A stretch of DNA of 64,000 bases from Thauera sp. K11 (GCF_002354895.1 NZ_CP023439.1:3100001-3164000); one strand, 5' to 3'; shown: positions 47,424 through 58,200, counted from the first letter of the stretch. The notes: generated from the sequence alone by a model not told the origin. Program-made: numbers and translations.

Positions 47424-47888
47424 ATGACCGAAAACGCGCAACCCGTCTTCTCCATCGAAAAGATCTACGTGAAGGATCTGTCGCTCGAAGTGCCGGGCGC
47501 CCCGCAGATCTATCTCGAACGCGAGACGCCCGAAATCAATGTCCAGTTGCGCACCGAAGGCCGCGGCCTCGACGAGGGCCTGTACGAAGTGGTCCTCACG
47601 GTCACCGTCACCGCCCGGCTCGGCGGCGACCGCAACGTATTCCTGATCGAAGTGGCCCAGGGCGGCGTCTTCCAGATCCGCAACATCCCCGAAGGCGATC
47701 TCGAGCCGGTGATGATGATCGGCTGCCCCAACATCCTGTTCCCCTACGCCCGCGAATCGGTGTCGGACGCCATCACCCGCGCCGGCTTCCAGCCCGTGCA
47801 GCTCGCGCCGGTGAATTTCGAGGCCCTCTACCAGGCCCAGCGCGAACAGGCTGCCGTGCGGGACGCCGGCGAAGTCCCCATCCAGTGA
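47424..47888 (+). CDS. secB: protein-export chaperone SecB
   Basis: A 154-aa tetrameric chaperone that holds precursor proteins unfolded and delivers them to SecA. Conserved segments are FSIEKIYVKDLSLEVPGAP, LTVTVTA, IEVAQGGVFQIRNIP and CPNILFPYARESVSDAITRAGFQP (split). The order yibN-grxC-secB-gpsA equals that in enterobacteria. The 75-base gap upstream shows no terminator. Confidence 0.97.
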   Translation: MTENAQPVFSIEKIYVKDLSLEVPGAPQIYLERETPEINVQLRTEGRGLDEGLYEVVLTVTVTARLGGDRNVFLIEVAQGGVFQIRNIPEGDLEPVMMIGCPNILFPYARESVSDAITRAGFQPVQLAPVNFEALYQAQREQAAVRDAGEVPIQ

Positions 47889-47895
47889 GCTGAAG

Positions 47896-48359
47896 ATGCG
47901 TAACGCCCCCGCCCTGCGCCGCTCCCTCGGCGCCGCCTTCGTGCTGGCCTGCGGCCTTGGCGCGGGCGGCGTCGCCCATGCGATCGAATATCGCTCGGTC
48001 GCCGCGCCCGCCATCCTCTATGACGCCCCGTCCGAGAAGGGCAAGCGCCTGTTCATCGTGTCGGCCGGCACGCCGGTGGAAGTGGTCGTGACGCTGGACA
48101 AGTGGATCAAGGTGCGCGAACCGGCCGGCTCGATCACCTGGATCGAACGCAGCGCACTCAGCACCAAGCGCACCGTCCAGATCAGCGCGACGCGGGCGGT
48201 GGTGCGCAGGCAGCCGACCGAATCGTCGACGGCGGTGTTCGAGGCCGCCAAGGACGTCGTGCTGGAGCTTTCCGACCCCCCGCCGAAGGCTGGGCCAAGG
48301 TTCGCCACACCGACGGCGCTTCCGGCTACGTCCGCGTCAACGAGGTCTGGGGTCTGTGA
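47896..48359 (+). pseudogene. SH3 domain-containing exported protein, broken by a frameshift
   Basis: The first part (47896 to about 48281) encodes a signal peptide (FVLACGLGAGGVAHA), then an SH3-like domain with YRSVAAPAILYDAPSEKG and LDKWIKVREPAGSITWI. The natural ending, GWAKVRHTDGASGYVRVNEVWGL (broken here), lies in another frame and stops at 48359. The switch falls in a run of six C at 48276-48281. One extra C restores a single protein of about 154 aa ending three bases into gpsA. Without it the frame runs on antiparallel to nothing meaningful. A sequencing error in the homopolymer and a real mutation look the same from one sequence. Related bacterial SH3 proteins bind peptidoglycan or peptides. 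Confidence 0.8.
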
Positions 48360-49363
48360 CGCCGGCCGGCGGAGGCATGCGCCGCATCAGCGTCTTCGGC
48401 GCCGGCGCGTGGGGCACCGCGCTCGCCCAGTCCTTCGCCGACCATCACCGCGTGCGCCTGTGGGGGCGAGACCACAGGCTGATGGACGAATTGTGCCGCA
48501 CGCGCGAAAACCGGCGCTATCTGCCGGACATCCGGCTCAGCGACGCGCTCGAATTCGAACCGGATTTCGCCCGCGCGGCGCAGGGGGCCGACCTGCACCT
48601 GGTCGTCACGCCGCTGGCCGGCCTGCGCGAAACGGTGCGGACGCTCGATCGCATCGCGCCCGGCGTCCCGCTGCTGTGGGCCTGCAAGGGCCTGGAGGCA
48701 GGCAGCGGCAAGCTGCCGCACGAGATCATCACCGAAGAGATCGGCGCGGCGGCGCGGTGCGGCGTGCTCACCGGCCCCAGCTTCGCCGCCGAAGTGGCAC
48801 GCGGCCTGCCGACGGCCATCACGCTGGCGGCCGCCGACCTCGCGTTCGCCGAGACCTGGGTCGGCATGCTGCATCAGCCGCGCCTGCGCATCTATGCCAA
48901 CACCGACCTGGTCGGCTGCGAGATCGGCGGAGCGGTCAAGAACGTCATGGCGATCGCCGCGGGCGTGTCGGACGGGATGGGCTTCGGCCTCAACGCCCGT
49001 GCCGCGTTGATCACCCGCGGGCTGGCCGAGATCGCGCGCCTGGGCCGGGCGCTGGGCGGCCGCGGCGAAACGCTGATGGGCCTGGCCGGCGTGGGCGACC
49101 TGATCCTCACCTGTACCGGGGATCTGTCGCGCAACCGCCGGGTGGGCCTGGCGCTCGCCCAGGGCAAGAGCCTGGCCGACATCCTGCGCGACCTCGGCCA
49201 CGTCGCGGAAGGCGTGTCGACCGCGCGCGAGGTCGTCAGCCTCGCGCGCCGGCAGCAGGTCGAGATGCCGATCTGCGAGGCGGTCGACGCCCTGCTTCAT
49301 CACGGCCGCGGCGCGCGGGCGGCCGTCGAACAACTCCTCGCACGCGACCCGCGCCACGAATAG
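48356..49363 (+). CDS. gpsA: glycerol-3-phosphate dehydrogenase [NAD(P)+]
   Basis: A 335-aa enzyme making sn-glycerol-3-phosphate for phospholipids. The Rossmann loop is FGAGAWGTALAQS, followed by LTGPSFAAEVARGLPTA, the catalytic Lys region GGAVKNVMAIAAG, and GVGDLILTCTGDLSRNRRVG. GTG 48356 overlaps the stop of the SH3 gene. ATG 48377 (MRRISVFGAG) is a good shorter alternative, although its ribosome-binding site is unusually close. The position next to secB is conserved. Confidence 0.95.
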   Translation: MTPAGGGMRRISVFGAGAWGTALAQSFADHHRVRLWGRDHRLMDELCRTRENRRYLPDIRLSDALEFEPDFARAAQGADLHLVVTPLAGLRETVRTLDRIAPGVPLLWACKGLEAGSGKLPHEIITEEIGAAARCGVLTGPSFAAEVARGLPTAITLAAADLAFAETWVGMLHQPRLRIYANTDLVGCEIGGAVKNVMAIAAGVSDGMGFGLNARAALITRGLAEIARLGRALGGRGETLMGLAGVGDLILTCTGDLSRNRRVGLALAQGKSLADILRDLGHVAEGVSTAREVVSLARRQQVEMPICEAVDALLHHGRGARAAVEQLLARDPRHE

Positions 49364-49405
49364 CGAAGCACTGCCCGCCGTGGACCGCCGGCAAGGCGGG
49401 GCACG

Positions 49406-49888
49406 TCAGGCCGGGCCCGGCGCCTCCGCCGCACCGGCGAAACCATGCTGCCGCCAGGCTTCGTACACCACCACCGCCACCGCATTCGACAGGTTGATGC
49501 TGCGGTTGGTCGGGCGCATCGGGATGCGGAGCCGCAAGCCGGCAGGAAACTCCGCCAGCAGCGCGGCGGGCAGGCCGCTGCTTTCCGGCCCGAACACCAG
49601 CACGTCGCCCTCGCGGTAAGCGATCTCATCGTGGCGCACTGCGCCTTTCGTCGTCAGCGCGAAGAAACGACGCCCGCAAAGATGCGCACGGCAGGCATCC
49701 CAGCCGCGATGCACGGTGACGTGGGCGAGGTCGTGATAATCCAGGCCGGCACGCGCGAGATGCTTGTCGGACAGATCGAAACCAAGCGGCTCGACCAGAT
49801 GCAGCCTGGCGCCGGCATTGGCGGACAGGCGGATCACGTTGCCGGTATTGGGCGGGATCTCGGGCTGGAACAGGACGATATCGAACAT
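49406..49888 (-). CDS. trmL: tRNA (cytidine(34)-2'-O)-methyltransferase TrmL
   Basis: A 160-aa SPOUT methyltransferase modifying the wobble base of leucine tRNAs. Seen: IVLFQPEIPPNTGNVIRL, LGFDLSDKHLARAGLDYHDL, VFGPESSGLP and the knot region IPMRPTNRSINLSNAVAVVVYEAWRQ (broken here). Length is standard. It converges on gpsA across 42 bases and lies near the same genes as in E. coli (trmL-cysE-gpsA), although cysE is absent. Confidence 0.96.
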   Translation of the reverse strand: MFDIVLFQPEIPPNTGNVIRLSANAGARLHLVEPLGFDLSDKHLARAGLDYHDLAHVTVHRGWDACRAHLCGRRFFALTTKGAVRHDEIAYREGDVLVFGPESSGLPAALLAEFPAGLRLRIPMRPTNRSINLSNAVAVVVYEAWRQHGFAGAAEAPGPA

Positions 49889-49991
49889 CGATGCAGAAGC
49901 GGCACGGCGCGCGGGAACCGCGCCGGGGTCGAAAAGGGCGGCCGCATGCGCCACGGACGCGCCGTGCGGGCGGCGGGTGCGGAACTCTAGC

Positions 49992-50711
49992 TCAATCCGG
50001 CACCGGCGTGCGGGCGATGACGAAATTGCCGACCCAGGCCGCACCCCGCTGCTTCAGCACCCGCGCCAGTTCGTCCAGCGTGGCGCCCGTCGTCATGACG
50101 TCGTCGACGACTGCAATCCGCAGGCCGTCCAGCGGTACCTTGCAGACGAAGGCGCCGCGCGTGTTTCGCAGCCGCATCTCGCGGTCGAGCCCGGCCTGCG
50201 CGACCGTGTTGCGGATGCGCCGCACCGACGCCAGTTCCATCGGCAGACCGCTGGCGCGCGCGAGCGGACGCGCGATCTCCACCGCCTGGTTGAAACCGCG
50301 CTCGGCCAGCCGCTGCGGATGCAGCGGCATCGGCAGGACGAGGTCGGCCTGCAGCCGCAGGTCGGCCGCCAGACGAACCAATTCGCCGGCGAAGAAATCC
50401 GACAGCGCGAGGCGATGGCCGTATTTCAGCGCATGCAGCATCGCCTCGACCGGAAACGCGTAGTCGAAGACGGCCCGCGTCGCATCGAAGGCGGGGGGAT
50501 GGCGCAGGCAGCGGCCGCAGGTGAGCCCGTCGGCCGTCGGCTCCGCACACACCGGACAGGCAGCGGCCGCGTGGAAGGGCAGTTCGCCACGGCATGCATC
50601 GCACACCGCCTGGCCGTCCGCATGGCTGCCGCAGACGAAACACTCCTGCGGCATCAACAGGTCGGCGACATACAGCAACAGGCCACGCAGGGCGTCGGGG
50701 GCGTTTGACAA
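49992..50711 (-). CDS. ComF family protein
   Basis: A 239-aa protein. An N-terminal zinc finger has four Cys (CFVCG, CDAC, CPVC, CGRC) and the C-terminal phosphoribosyltransferase domain has the PRPP loop VVDDVMTTGATLDEL. LPMPLHPQRLAERGFNQAVEIA is the second family signature. ComF supports DNA uptake in naturally competent bacteria; in others its role is uncertain. It is divergent from the BioC-like methyltransferase gene, a common betaproteobacterial pairing. Confidence 0.92.
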   Translation of the reverse strand: MSNAPDALRGLLLYVADLLMPQECFVCGSHADGQAVCDACRGELPFHAAAACPVCAEPTADGLTCGRCLRHPPAFDATRAVFDYAFPVEAMLHALKYGHRLALSDFFAGELVRLAADLRLQADLVLPMPLHPQRLAERGFNQAVEIARPLARASGLPMELASVRRIRNTVAQAGLDREMRLRNTRGAFVCKVPLDGLRIAVVDDVMTTGATLDELARVLKQRGAAWVGNFVIARTPVPD

Positions 50712-50870
50712 GGTTTCGACCGCTGGCAGAACATTCGGGGTTCCGAACCACGCCGTCCATTACAGCGTGGATCCCGGTCCATGACAATGGTTACCGCAGC
50801 GCAAAACCACGCGGCGGCGGCCGGCGGCGCGACACCGTGCGCAGCCCGGCCGTCGCCCTCTGCCCCGCTC

Positions 50871-51818
50871 ATGACATCCCGCCCCCAAGACTCCGCACCC
50901 GGAGATGCAGCCGCCGCCGGCGACGCCTTCCATCTCGACCGCCACCTGCTCCGGCGCCGCTTCGCCCGCGCCGCCGCCACTTCCGACGGCGCCGATCCGC
51001 TGATCCGCGAGATCGCCCGGCGCATGGACGAGCGCCTAGACTACATCCGCCTCGCCCCGAAGCGCATCCTCGACCTCGGCTGCGGCACCGGCGCCGACCT
51101 CGAACGGCTGGGAGAGCGCTTTCCCGAAGCCCAGGTGATCGCCGCGGACTTCGCCCTGCCGATGCTCGCACGGGCGCGCGCGCGCAAGCCGTCGGCCCCG
51201 CCGGGCGGCCTGTTGCGCAGGCTGCTTGGCGGCGGAGGCAAGCCGCTGCCGGCCGTCGCCGCCGACGCCCGCAGCCTGCCCTTCGCGCACGGCACGCTGG
51301 GCATGGTGTGGTCCAACCTCATGCTTGCCGCGCTCGACGACCCGCTGCCCGCATTGCAGGAAATCCACCGGGTGCTCGAGGTCGGCGGCCTGCTGATGTT
51401 CTCCACCCTGGGGCCCGACACCCTGCGCGAACTGCGTGCCGTCCTGCCTGCCGGCAGCGGCGAACGGGTACACCGTTTCATCGATATGCACGACATCGGC
51501 GACACGCTGGTGAAGGCCGGCTTCGCCGATCCGGTGATGGACATGGAAATGCTCACCCTGACCTATGCCGATCTCGACGGCCTCTTCGCCGACCTTCGCG
51601 CCACGGGCAGCACCAACGCCAGCACCGCGCGCCCACGCGGGCTGTCGGGCCGGCGCGCATGGTCCGAGGCCCGCGCGGCCTATGAAAGGCTGCGCAGCGG
51701 CGGACGTCTCCCGGCAAGCTTCGAGATCATCCAGGGCCACGCCTGGAAGGCCGCACCGAAAACCGCGGCAGACGGACGCAGCATCGTGCGCTTCCACCCC
51801 CGCCCCCTGCCGCACTGA
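50871..51818 (+). CDS. BioC-like SAM-dependent methyltransferase
   Basis: A 315-aa class I methyltransferase. DRHLLRRRFARAAATSDGAD precedes the SAM loop ILDLGCGTGAD, then VIAADFALPML, WSNLMLAALDDP and GGLLMFSTLGPDTLREL. The N-terminal leader and SAM region resemble BioC, which methylates malonyl-ACP in biotin synthesis. Other biotin genes are not adjacent, so I give no symbol. It may start at ATG 50781 (30 residues longer, poorly conserved). It is divergent from comF and followed by a HAD gene after 18 bases. Confidence 0.82.
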   Translation: MTSRPQDSAPGDAAAAGDAFHLDRHLLRRRFARAAATSDGADPLIREIARRMDERLDYIRLAPKRILDLGCGTGADLERLGERFPEAQVIAADFALPMLARARARKPSAPPGGLLRRLLGGGGKPLPAVAADARSLPFAHGTLGMVWSNLMLAALDDPLPALQEIHRVLEVGGLLMFSTLGPDTLRELRAVLPAGSGERVHRFIDMHDIGDTLVKAGFADPVMDMEMLTLTYADLDGLFADLRATGSTNASTARPRGLSGRRAWSEARAAYERLRSGGRLPASFEIIQGHAWKAAPKTAADGRSIVRFHPRPLPH

Positions 51819-51836
51819 CCCGCTCCCGCACGCACG

Positions 51837-52484
51837 ATGGCTTCCCTTCCGATCTGGCTCTTCGATCTCGACAACACGCTGCACGACGCCAGCCCGCACA
51901 TCTTCCCGCACATCAACCGCAGCATGACCGAATACCTGGAGCGGCACCTGTCGCTCGGCCGGGAGGAGGCCAATGCGCTGCGCAAGCGCTACTGGGAGCG
52001 CTACGGCGCGACCCTGCTGGGCCTGATGCGGCACCACGGCACCGATCCGCGGCACTTCCTCGTCGAGACGCACCGCTTCGAGCGCCTGCACGAGATGATG
52101 GTGTTCGACCGCGCCTTGCGCGGCATGCTGCGCAGGCTGCCGGGGCGCCGGATCGTGTTCTCGAATGCGCCGCGGCACTACGCGCGGGCGGCGCTGGAAG
52201 TCATGGGCGTCGCCGGCGAATTCGAGGAGGTGGTCGGCATCGAGGACCTGGACTATCAGCCCAAGCCGGGTATCCAGGCCTACCGGCGGCTGTTGTCGGC
52301 GCGCCGCCTCAATCCGTCGCGCTGCATCATGGTCGAGGACACGGCGGCGAACCTGCGCACCGCCAAGCGGCTGGGCATGCGTACCGTGCTGGTGAGCCGC
52401 GGCCTGCGCACGCCCGCCTACGTCGACATCAAGCTCGCCTCGGTGCTCGACCTGCGGCGCCAACTCGGACGCCTGATCGCCTGA
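51837..52484 (+). CDS. HAD-family pyrimidine 5'-nucleotidase
   Basis: A 215-aa haloacid dehalogenase-like hydrolase. Motif I is WLFDLDNTLHD (D10, D12), motif II is VFSNAPRHYA, Lys is in QPKPGIQAY and motif IV is MVEDTAANL. The FDLDNTL and FSNAP spelling fits the SDT1/pyrimidine 5'-nucleotidase subgroup. It probably dephosphorylates UMP/CMP-type nucleotides, but specificity is not proven. It ends two bases before the convergent GNAT gene. Confidence 0.9.
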   Translation: MASLPIWLFDLDNTLHDASPHIFPHINRSMTEYLERHLSLGREEANALRKRYWERYGATLLGLMRHHGTDPRHFLVETHRFERLHEMMVFDRALRGMLRRLPGRRIVFSNAPRHYARAALEVMGVAGEFEEVVGIEDLDYQPKPGIQAYRRLLSARRLNPSRCIMVEDTAANLRTAKRLGMRTVLVSRGLRTPAYVDIKLASVLDLRRQLGRLIA

Positions 52485-52486
52485 AC

Positions 52487-54129
<1,643 letters not shown>

Positions 54130-54162
54130 CTATCTTACAACGCAGATGGTGCTGAGCCGTCT

Positions 54163-54211
54163 CCCGCTTCACCTCCCTGAGCGGGTGCCTTACCCCCCAG
54201 TAAGGCATTTT
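54163..54211 (+). terminator. plus-strand hairpins upstream of the final terminator
   Basis: Two back-to-back stems: CCCGCT/AGCGGG (54163-54185) and TGCCTTAC/GTAAGGCA with loop CCCCCA (54186-54207). The second is followed by TTTT. They lie in the hemB-engB gap, on the strand opposite to both genes. Confidence 0.55.
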
Positions 54212-54212
54212 C

Positions 54213-54249
54213 ACCCCCGACTATATCCCCTGGTCGGGGGTTTTTGTTT
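54213..54249 (+). terminator. strong plus-strand Rho-independent terminator
   Basis: Stem ACCCCCGAC / GTCGGGGGT with loop TATATCCCCTG, followed by TTTTGTTTT. It overlaps the last codons of engB, which runs the other way. No annotated plus-strand gene precedes it, which implies an unannotated transcript from the hemB-engB gap (see findings). Confidence 0.75.
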
Positions 54250-54907
54250 TCGGCCGGGCGCCATCTTCGGCCCCCTCTCCGCCCGGCGCCGGCGGTGCGG
54301 CCGTCTCGTCCGTGCGCAGTCCCAGCCAGCCCGCGACGACGCGCTCGGTCTCCTCGACCCCCGCCTTCTTCAGGCTGGAGAACAGTTGCACCGTCACCTG
54401 CGGGCCGAATGCGGAAAGCTCCCGGCGCACGGCCTGCAGCGCAGCGCTCGCCGCCCCGCGCGACAGCTTGTCGCTCTTCGTCAGCAGCACGTGCAGCGGC
54501 CGGCCGGAGGGCACGAACCAGTCGATCATCTGGCGGTCCAGGTCGGTCAGCGGATGGCGCACGTCCATGATCAGCACCAGGCCGATCAGGCTTTCGCGCT
54601 TCTTCAGATAGGTCTCGATCAGCCCCTGCCACTGGCGACGGATCTTCTCGGGCACGGCGGCGTAGCCGTATCCCGGCAGATCGACCAGCGAGGCGCCGCA
54701 ATTGAGGCGGAAGAAATTGATGAGCTGGGTGCGGCCCGGCGTCTTCGACACGAAGGCCAGCCTCACATGCCCCGCGAGCGTGTTGATCGCGCTCGACTTG
54801 CCGGCATTGGAGCGCCCGGCGAATGCGATCTCGGCCCCGCCGGGAGGCGGAAGCCCGGACGGTTTGGCGATCGATATCTCGAATTGTGCGTTGCGGAACA
54901 GGGACAT
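54221..54907 (-). CDS. engB: ribosome biogenesis GTP-binding protein EngB (YihA/YsxC)
   Basis: A 228-aa essential GTPase of 50S assembly. G1 loop GRSNAGKSS at 31-39, G2/G3 region TPGRTQLINFF and VDLPGYGYA, G4 TKSD (LLTKSDKL), G5 near LFSS. The C-terminal 25 residues are a charged, Pro-rich extension, beyond the core fold. ATG 54907 (MSLFRNAQF) is the standard start. It is divergent from the cytochrome c4 gene, a conserved beta/gammaproteobacterial pair. Confidence 0.96.
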   Translation of the reverse strand: MSLFRNAQFEISIAKPSGLPPPGGAEIAFAGRSNAGKSSAINTLAGHVRLAFVSKTPGRTQLINFFRLNCGASLVDLPGYGYAAVPEKIRRQWQGLIETYLKKRESLIGLVLIMDVRHPLTDLDRQMIDWFVPSGRPLHVLLTKSDKLSRGAASAALQAVRRELSAFGPQVTVQLFSSLKKAGVEETERVVAGWLGLRTDETAAPPAPGGEGAEDGARPKTKTPDQGI

Positions 54908-54981
54908 GAAAAATGGACGGAAAACCTGCAGTACAGCGGAACGGAGCCCGCATCGCATCGCGCAAGGCGCGTTTCATGGGA

Positions 54982-55011
54982 TAGAATACCGCGTTTGAAA
55001 CATTTGAAACA
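54982..55011 (+). promoter_or_regulatory. cytochrome c4 promoter region with tandem 9-bp repeat
   Basis: TAGAAT at 54982-54987 lies 51 bases before the gene. Immediately after it TTTGAAACA occurs twice in tandem (54994-55002 and 55003-55011), at the expected 5' end of the transcript. A -35 box is not clear. The repeat may be an operator or an untranslated leader element. Confidence 0.4.
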
Positions 55012-55037
55012 TTCACTCACGGCTTTCAGAGGACACC

Positions 55038-55667
55038 ATGATGAAGCGTTCCCTGCTGCTCTCGTCGTTGCTGCTGGTCGCCGGCAGTCTCCAGGCCCAG
55101 GCGCCGGCGCCCGACCCTGCCAAGGCGAAGCAGACCGCGGAAACGGTCTGTGCGGCCTGCCACAATGCGGACGGCAACAGCATGCTTCCGGCCAACCCGA
55201 AGCTCGCAGGGCAGCATGCCGATTACATCTACAAGCAGTTGCACGACTTCAAGGGCTGGGACGGCAAGAAGGCGGTACGTGAGAACGCGATCATGTCGGC
55301 CATGGTCGCCGGCCTGGACGAAGCGGACATGAAGGGACTGGCACAGCATTTCTCGGCGGCGGCACTGCAGCCGGAACCCGCCAAGAACCTCGCCACCATC
55401 GAACTGGGCCAGAAGATCTGGCGCGGCGGGATACCGGCCAAGGGTGTGCCGGCCTGTGCCGCCTGTCACGGTCCGGCCGGCGCCGGCCTGCCGGCGCAAT
55501 ACCCGCGCCTGTCCGGCCAGTTCGCCGAATACACCGAAGTCCAGCTCAAAGCCTTCCGCGACGGCGTGCGCGCCAACGATCCAAACCGGATGATGAGCAT
55601 GATCGCGTTGAAGCTGACCGATCCTGAGATCAAGGCCGTCGCCGACTACGCAGCCGGCCTGCGCTGA
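55038..55667 (+). CDS. diheme cytochrome c4
   Basis: A 209-aa periplasmic electron carrier with signal peptide (LLLSSLLLVAGSLQA) and two c-type heme sites, CAACH at 38-42 and CAACH at 140-144. Methionine ligands lie in SAMVAG and MMSMIALKL. The two similar halves are typical of c4, which donates electrons to cbb3 oxidases. ATG 55038 is followed by a second ATG; AGAGGA lies 6-9 bases upstream. A strong terminator follows, so it is monocistronic. Confidence 0.94.
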   Translation: MMKRSLLLSSLLLVAGSLQAQAPAPDPAKAKQTAETVCAACHNADGNSMLPANPKLAGQHADYIYKQLHDFKGWDGKKAVRENAIMSAMVAGLDEADMKGLAQHFSAAALQPEPAKNLATIELGQKIWRGGIPAKGVPACAACHGPAGAGLPAQYPRLSGQFAEYTEVQLKAFRDGVRANDPNRMMSMIALKLTDPEIKAVADYAAGLR

Positions 55668-55693
55668 TTCGCGCGGCATCGGGACTGGGCGAC

Positions 55694-55724
55694 GAGGGGT
55701 GGCTGCTGCCACCCCTCTTTTTTT
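55694..55724 (+). terminator. Rho-independent terminator of cytochrome c4 gene
   Basis: A perfect 10-bp stem GAGGGGTGGC / GCCACCCCTC with loop TGCT, followed by seven T. It lies 26 bases after the stop codon. The remaining 200 bases to the next gene contain nothing I recognise. Confidence 0.92.
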
Positions 55725-55926
55725 CGGCTCGTCGCACCCGCACGCCGTCGCTGACCGGCGGGGCCGGCATCCGGCACGGCATCGCGCACAGCGTTCGAAC
55801 TGCCGGGCTCGATGCGCCTTGTCATCGGCCTGCCCGCCATTCTCGCCGTCGCGCCGACAAGGATCGGACTGGCCGGACGGTCGTCGCCATCTGCGGCCTG
55901 AACATGCCGCAGACGGGCCCGCCCTC

Positions 55927-56787
55927 CTACGGCCCGCTCCGGGTGGCAGCGGGCACGGCAGCCCCCGCACTCGCGCAGCCTCCCTTGCTGCTGCCGGACA
56001 GCACGTCGAGTTCCGACTCGGAAAAGCCGGCTGCGAGCCGCGCTTCGCGATGCAGGGGCGGATGCGGCCGCGGCGCGTCGAAGGCGTCGATCAGCGCCAG
56101 ATAGGTCGCTTCCGGCTCGAGACCGCGCCCGGCGCACGACAGCCGGAACCAGCGGTCGCCGACGGCGACGTGGCCGATCTCGTCGCGCAGGATGATCTCG
56201 AGCACGGCCACGCTGTCCTCGTCGCCGATCGACTTCAGCCTCGCCATGATGGGCGGCGTCGCGTCGAGACCGCGCGCCTCCAGCACCCTGGGCACCAGCG
56301 CCATGCGCGCAAGCAGATCATGGGCAGTGCGGCAGGCCATCATCCACAGGCCGTCGTGAGCGGGGAAGTCGCCGTAGTCGAAGCCGAGCGCCTTCAGCCG
56401 CCGGCGCACCAGATCGAAGTGATGGGCTTCCTCGGCCGCCACGCGCAGCCAGTCGTCGTGGAAATCGGCCGGCATGCTGCGGAAGCGATGCACGCAGTCC
56501 AGCGCTAGGTTGATCGCGTTGAACTCGATGTGGGCGATGGCGTGCAGCAGGGCCCCATGCCCCTCCCGGCTGCCGATGCCGCGCCCGGGAACCTTCCGGC
56601 CCTCCACCAGGATCGGCCTCGGCGGCCGGCCCGGTACGTCGATGGGCTCCTGCCGGTCTTCCGCGGCAACGGCATGCAGGCGCCCCTGCAGCCAGTCCGA
56701 ACGCAGCCTGGCGGTCGCCGCGCATTTTTCCGCCGGGTCGCACAGCATCAGGGCGTGGAGCGCGGCATCGTGGATCAAGCGAATCAT
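55927..56787 (-). CDS. DUF455 family ferritin-like protein
   Basis: A 286-aa helical protein. The diiron-type ligand pattern is AHIEFNAINLALD, AAEEAHHFDLV and LRDEIGHVAVGDRW, giving the E...ExxH pair arrangement of ferritin-like four-helix bundles. DUF455 members are often annotated as rhamnan-synthesis or uncharacterised ferritin-like proteins; their reaction is unknown. The C-terminal 50 residues are unstructured. ATG 56787 begins the recognisable sequence. It is divergent from moeA. Confidence 0.87.
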   Translation of the reverse strand: MIRLIHDAALHALMLCDPAEKCAATARLRSDWLQGRLHAVAAEDRQEPIDVPGRPPRPILVEGRKVPGRGIGSREGHGALLHAIAHIEFNAINLALDCVHRFRSMPADFHDDWLRVAAEEAHHFDLVRRRLKALGFDYGDFPAHDGLWMMACRTAHDLLARMALVPRVLEARGLDATPPIMARLKSIGDEDSVAVLEIILRDEIGHVAVGDRWFRLSCAGRGLEPEATYLALIDAFDAPRPHPPLHREARLAAGFSESELDVLSGSSKGGCASAGAAVPAATRSGP

Positions 56788-56899
56788 GCGCGCGAGTCTA
56801 GCAAACACGGACCGGGTCGCCCGCGGCGGCGCGCTCCGATGGCACATTGTGGTAAAAGGAAACCAATTGCGCAGCATGCAGCACACCGGATTCCGTCAG

Positions 56900-58147
56900 A
56901 TGCCCAAGCAAAACCCTGCCGCCGACACGCGCGACCTGCTCAGCGTCGCCGATGCCCGCAGGATGATTCTCGATAGCGTTTCCGCCGTCGTCGGCCGGGA
57001 GTACGTCACCGTGCGCGCGGCGCTCGGACGGGTGCTGGCGGCAGACGTCGTGGCCCCGTGCAACGTTCCGTCCCACGACAATTCGGCCATGGACGGCTAT
57101 GCGATGCGCACCGCCGACCTCGCCGCGGGGGACGACACCGTCCTGCCGGTGGCCGGCACCGCGTTCGCCGGCAGGCCGTTTGCAGGCGCCGTCGGACCCG
57201 GCCAGGCGATCCGTATCATGACCGGCGCGCCGATCCCGCAGGGCGCCGACACCGTCGTCATGCAGGAAGCGGTCCGCCGCGACGGCGGCCGCATCGTCGT
57301 GCCTCCGGGGCAGGAAACCGGGCAGAACGTGCGCCGCGCCGGCGAGGATCTGGTGCAAGGCACCGTCGCCGTCGCCGCCGGCACCCGCTGCGGCCCTGCG
57401 CAGCTCGGCCTGATCGCCTCGCTCGGCATCGCCGAAGTCGCCGTGCGGCGCCGGCTGCGGGTGGCCTTCTTCTCCACCGGCGACGAGATCGCTCCCATCG
57501 GCCGCCCGCTGGCGCCGGGCGAGGTCTATGACAGCAACCGCTACACGCTCTTCGGCGCGCTCAGCCGGCTCGGCTGCGACCTGCTCGACATGGGCGTCGT
57601 AGCCGACGATCCGGCCTCTCTCGAGGGCGCCTTGCGCGACGCCTCGCTCGCAGCCGACGTGATCGTCACCAGCGGCGGCGTATCGGTCGGCGAGGCCGAC
57701 TTCGTCCGCGACCTGATGTCCCGCATGGGCGAAGTGGCCTTCTGGACGCTGGCCATCAAGCCGGGCAAGCCGATGGCCTTCGGCCGCATCGGCGATGCGG
57801 TGCTGTTCGGCCTGCCCGGCAATCCGGTGGCGGTGCTGGTGACCTTCTATCAGGTGGTGCAGGACGCCCTGCTGCAGATGATGGGCGTATCGCCCCTGCC
57901 CGCTGCGCAGCGCTTCCACGTGCCATGCGAGATGGCCATCCGCAGGCAGCCCGGCCGCCGCGAGTTCGTGCGCGGCCGGCTGCTGCGCGACGGCGGCCGG
58001 CTCGCGGTCACGCTGGCCGGCGCGCAGGGTTCGGGCGTGCTGCGCTCGATGTCGGAAGCCGACTGCTTCATCGTGCTGCCCGAGGACTGCGCCGGCGTCC
58101 GGCCCGGCGACGCCGTCCTCGTCGAACCCTTCGCCGGCCTGGTCTGA
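56900..58147 (+). CDS. moeA: molybdopterin molybdenumtransferase MoeA
   Basis: A 415-aa enzyme inserting molybdate into adenylylated molybdopterin. Seen: [78 protein letters not shown] and [13 protein letters not shown], all MoeA signatures. The start is uncertain: ATG 56900, ATG 56876 and a TTG at 56867 with AAAGGA six bases upstream are in frame. It shares a pathway with Mog, encoded 20 kb away. Confidence 0.95.
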   Translation: MPKQNPAADTRDLLSVADARRMILDSVSAVVGREYVTVRAALGRVLAADVVAPCNVPSHDNSAMDGYAMRTADLAAGDDTVLPVAGTAFAGRPFAGAVGPGQAIRIMTGAPIPQGADTVVMQEAVRRDGGRIVVPPGQETGQNVRRAGEDLVQGTVAVAAGTRCGPAQLGLIASLGIAEVAVRRRLRVAFFSTGDEIAPIGRPLAPGEVYDSNRYTLFGALSRLGCDLLDMGVVADDPASLEGALRDASLAADVIVTSGGVSVGEADFVRDLMSRMGEVAFWTLAIKPGKPMAFGRIGDAVLFGLPGNPVAVLVTFYQVVQDALLQMMGVSPLPAAQRFHVPCEMAIRRQPGRREFVRGRLLRDGGRLAVTLAGAQGSGVLRSMSEADCFIVLPEDCAGVRPGDAVLVEPFAGLV

Positions 58148-58200
58148 GCCTGGCGCGCCGCCCGGCCCGGCATCTTCACGCATCCCTACCGGAAATCCCG

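Noticed and set aside
48360..49497. Continuation of the frameshifted SH3 frame through gpsA
   Set aside because: It only reads through gpsA in the wrong frame and yields Arg-rich nonsense.
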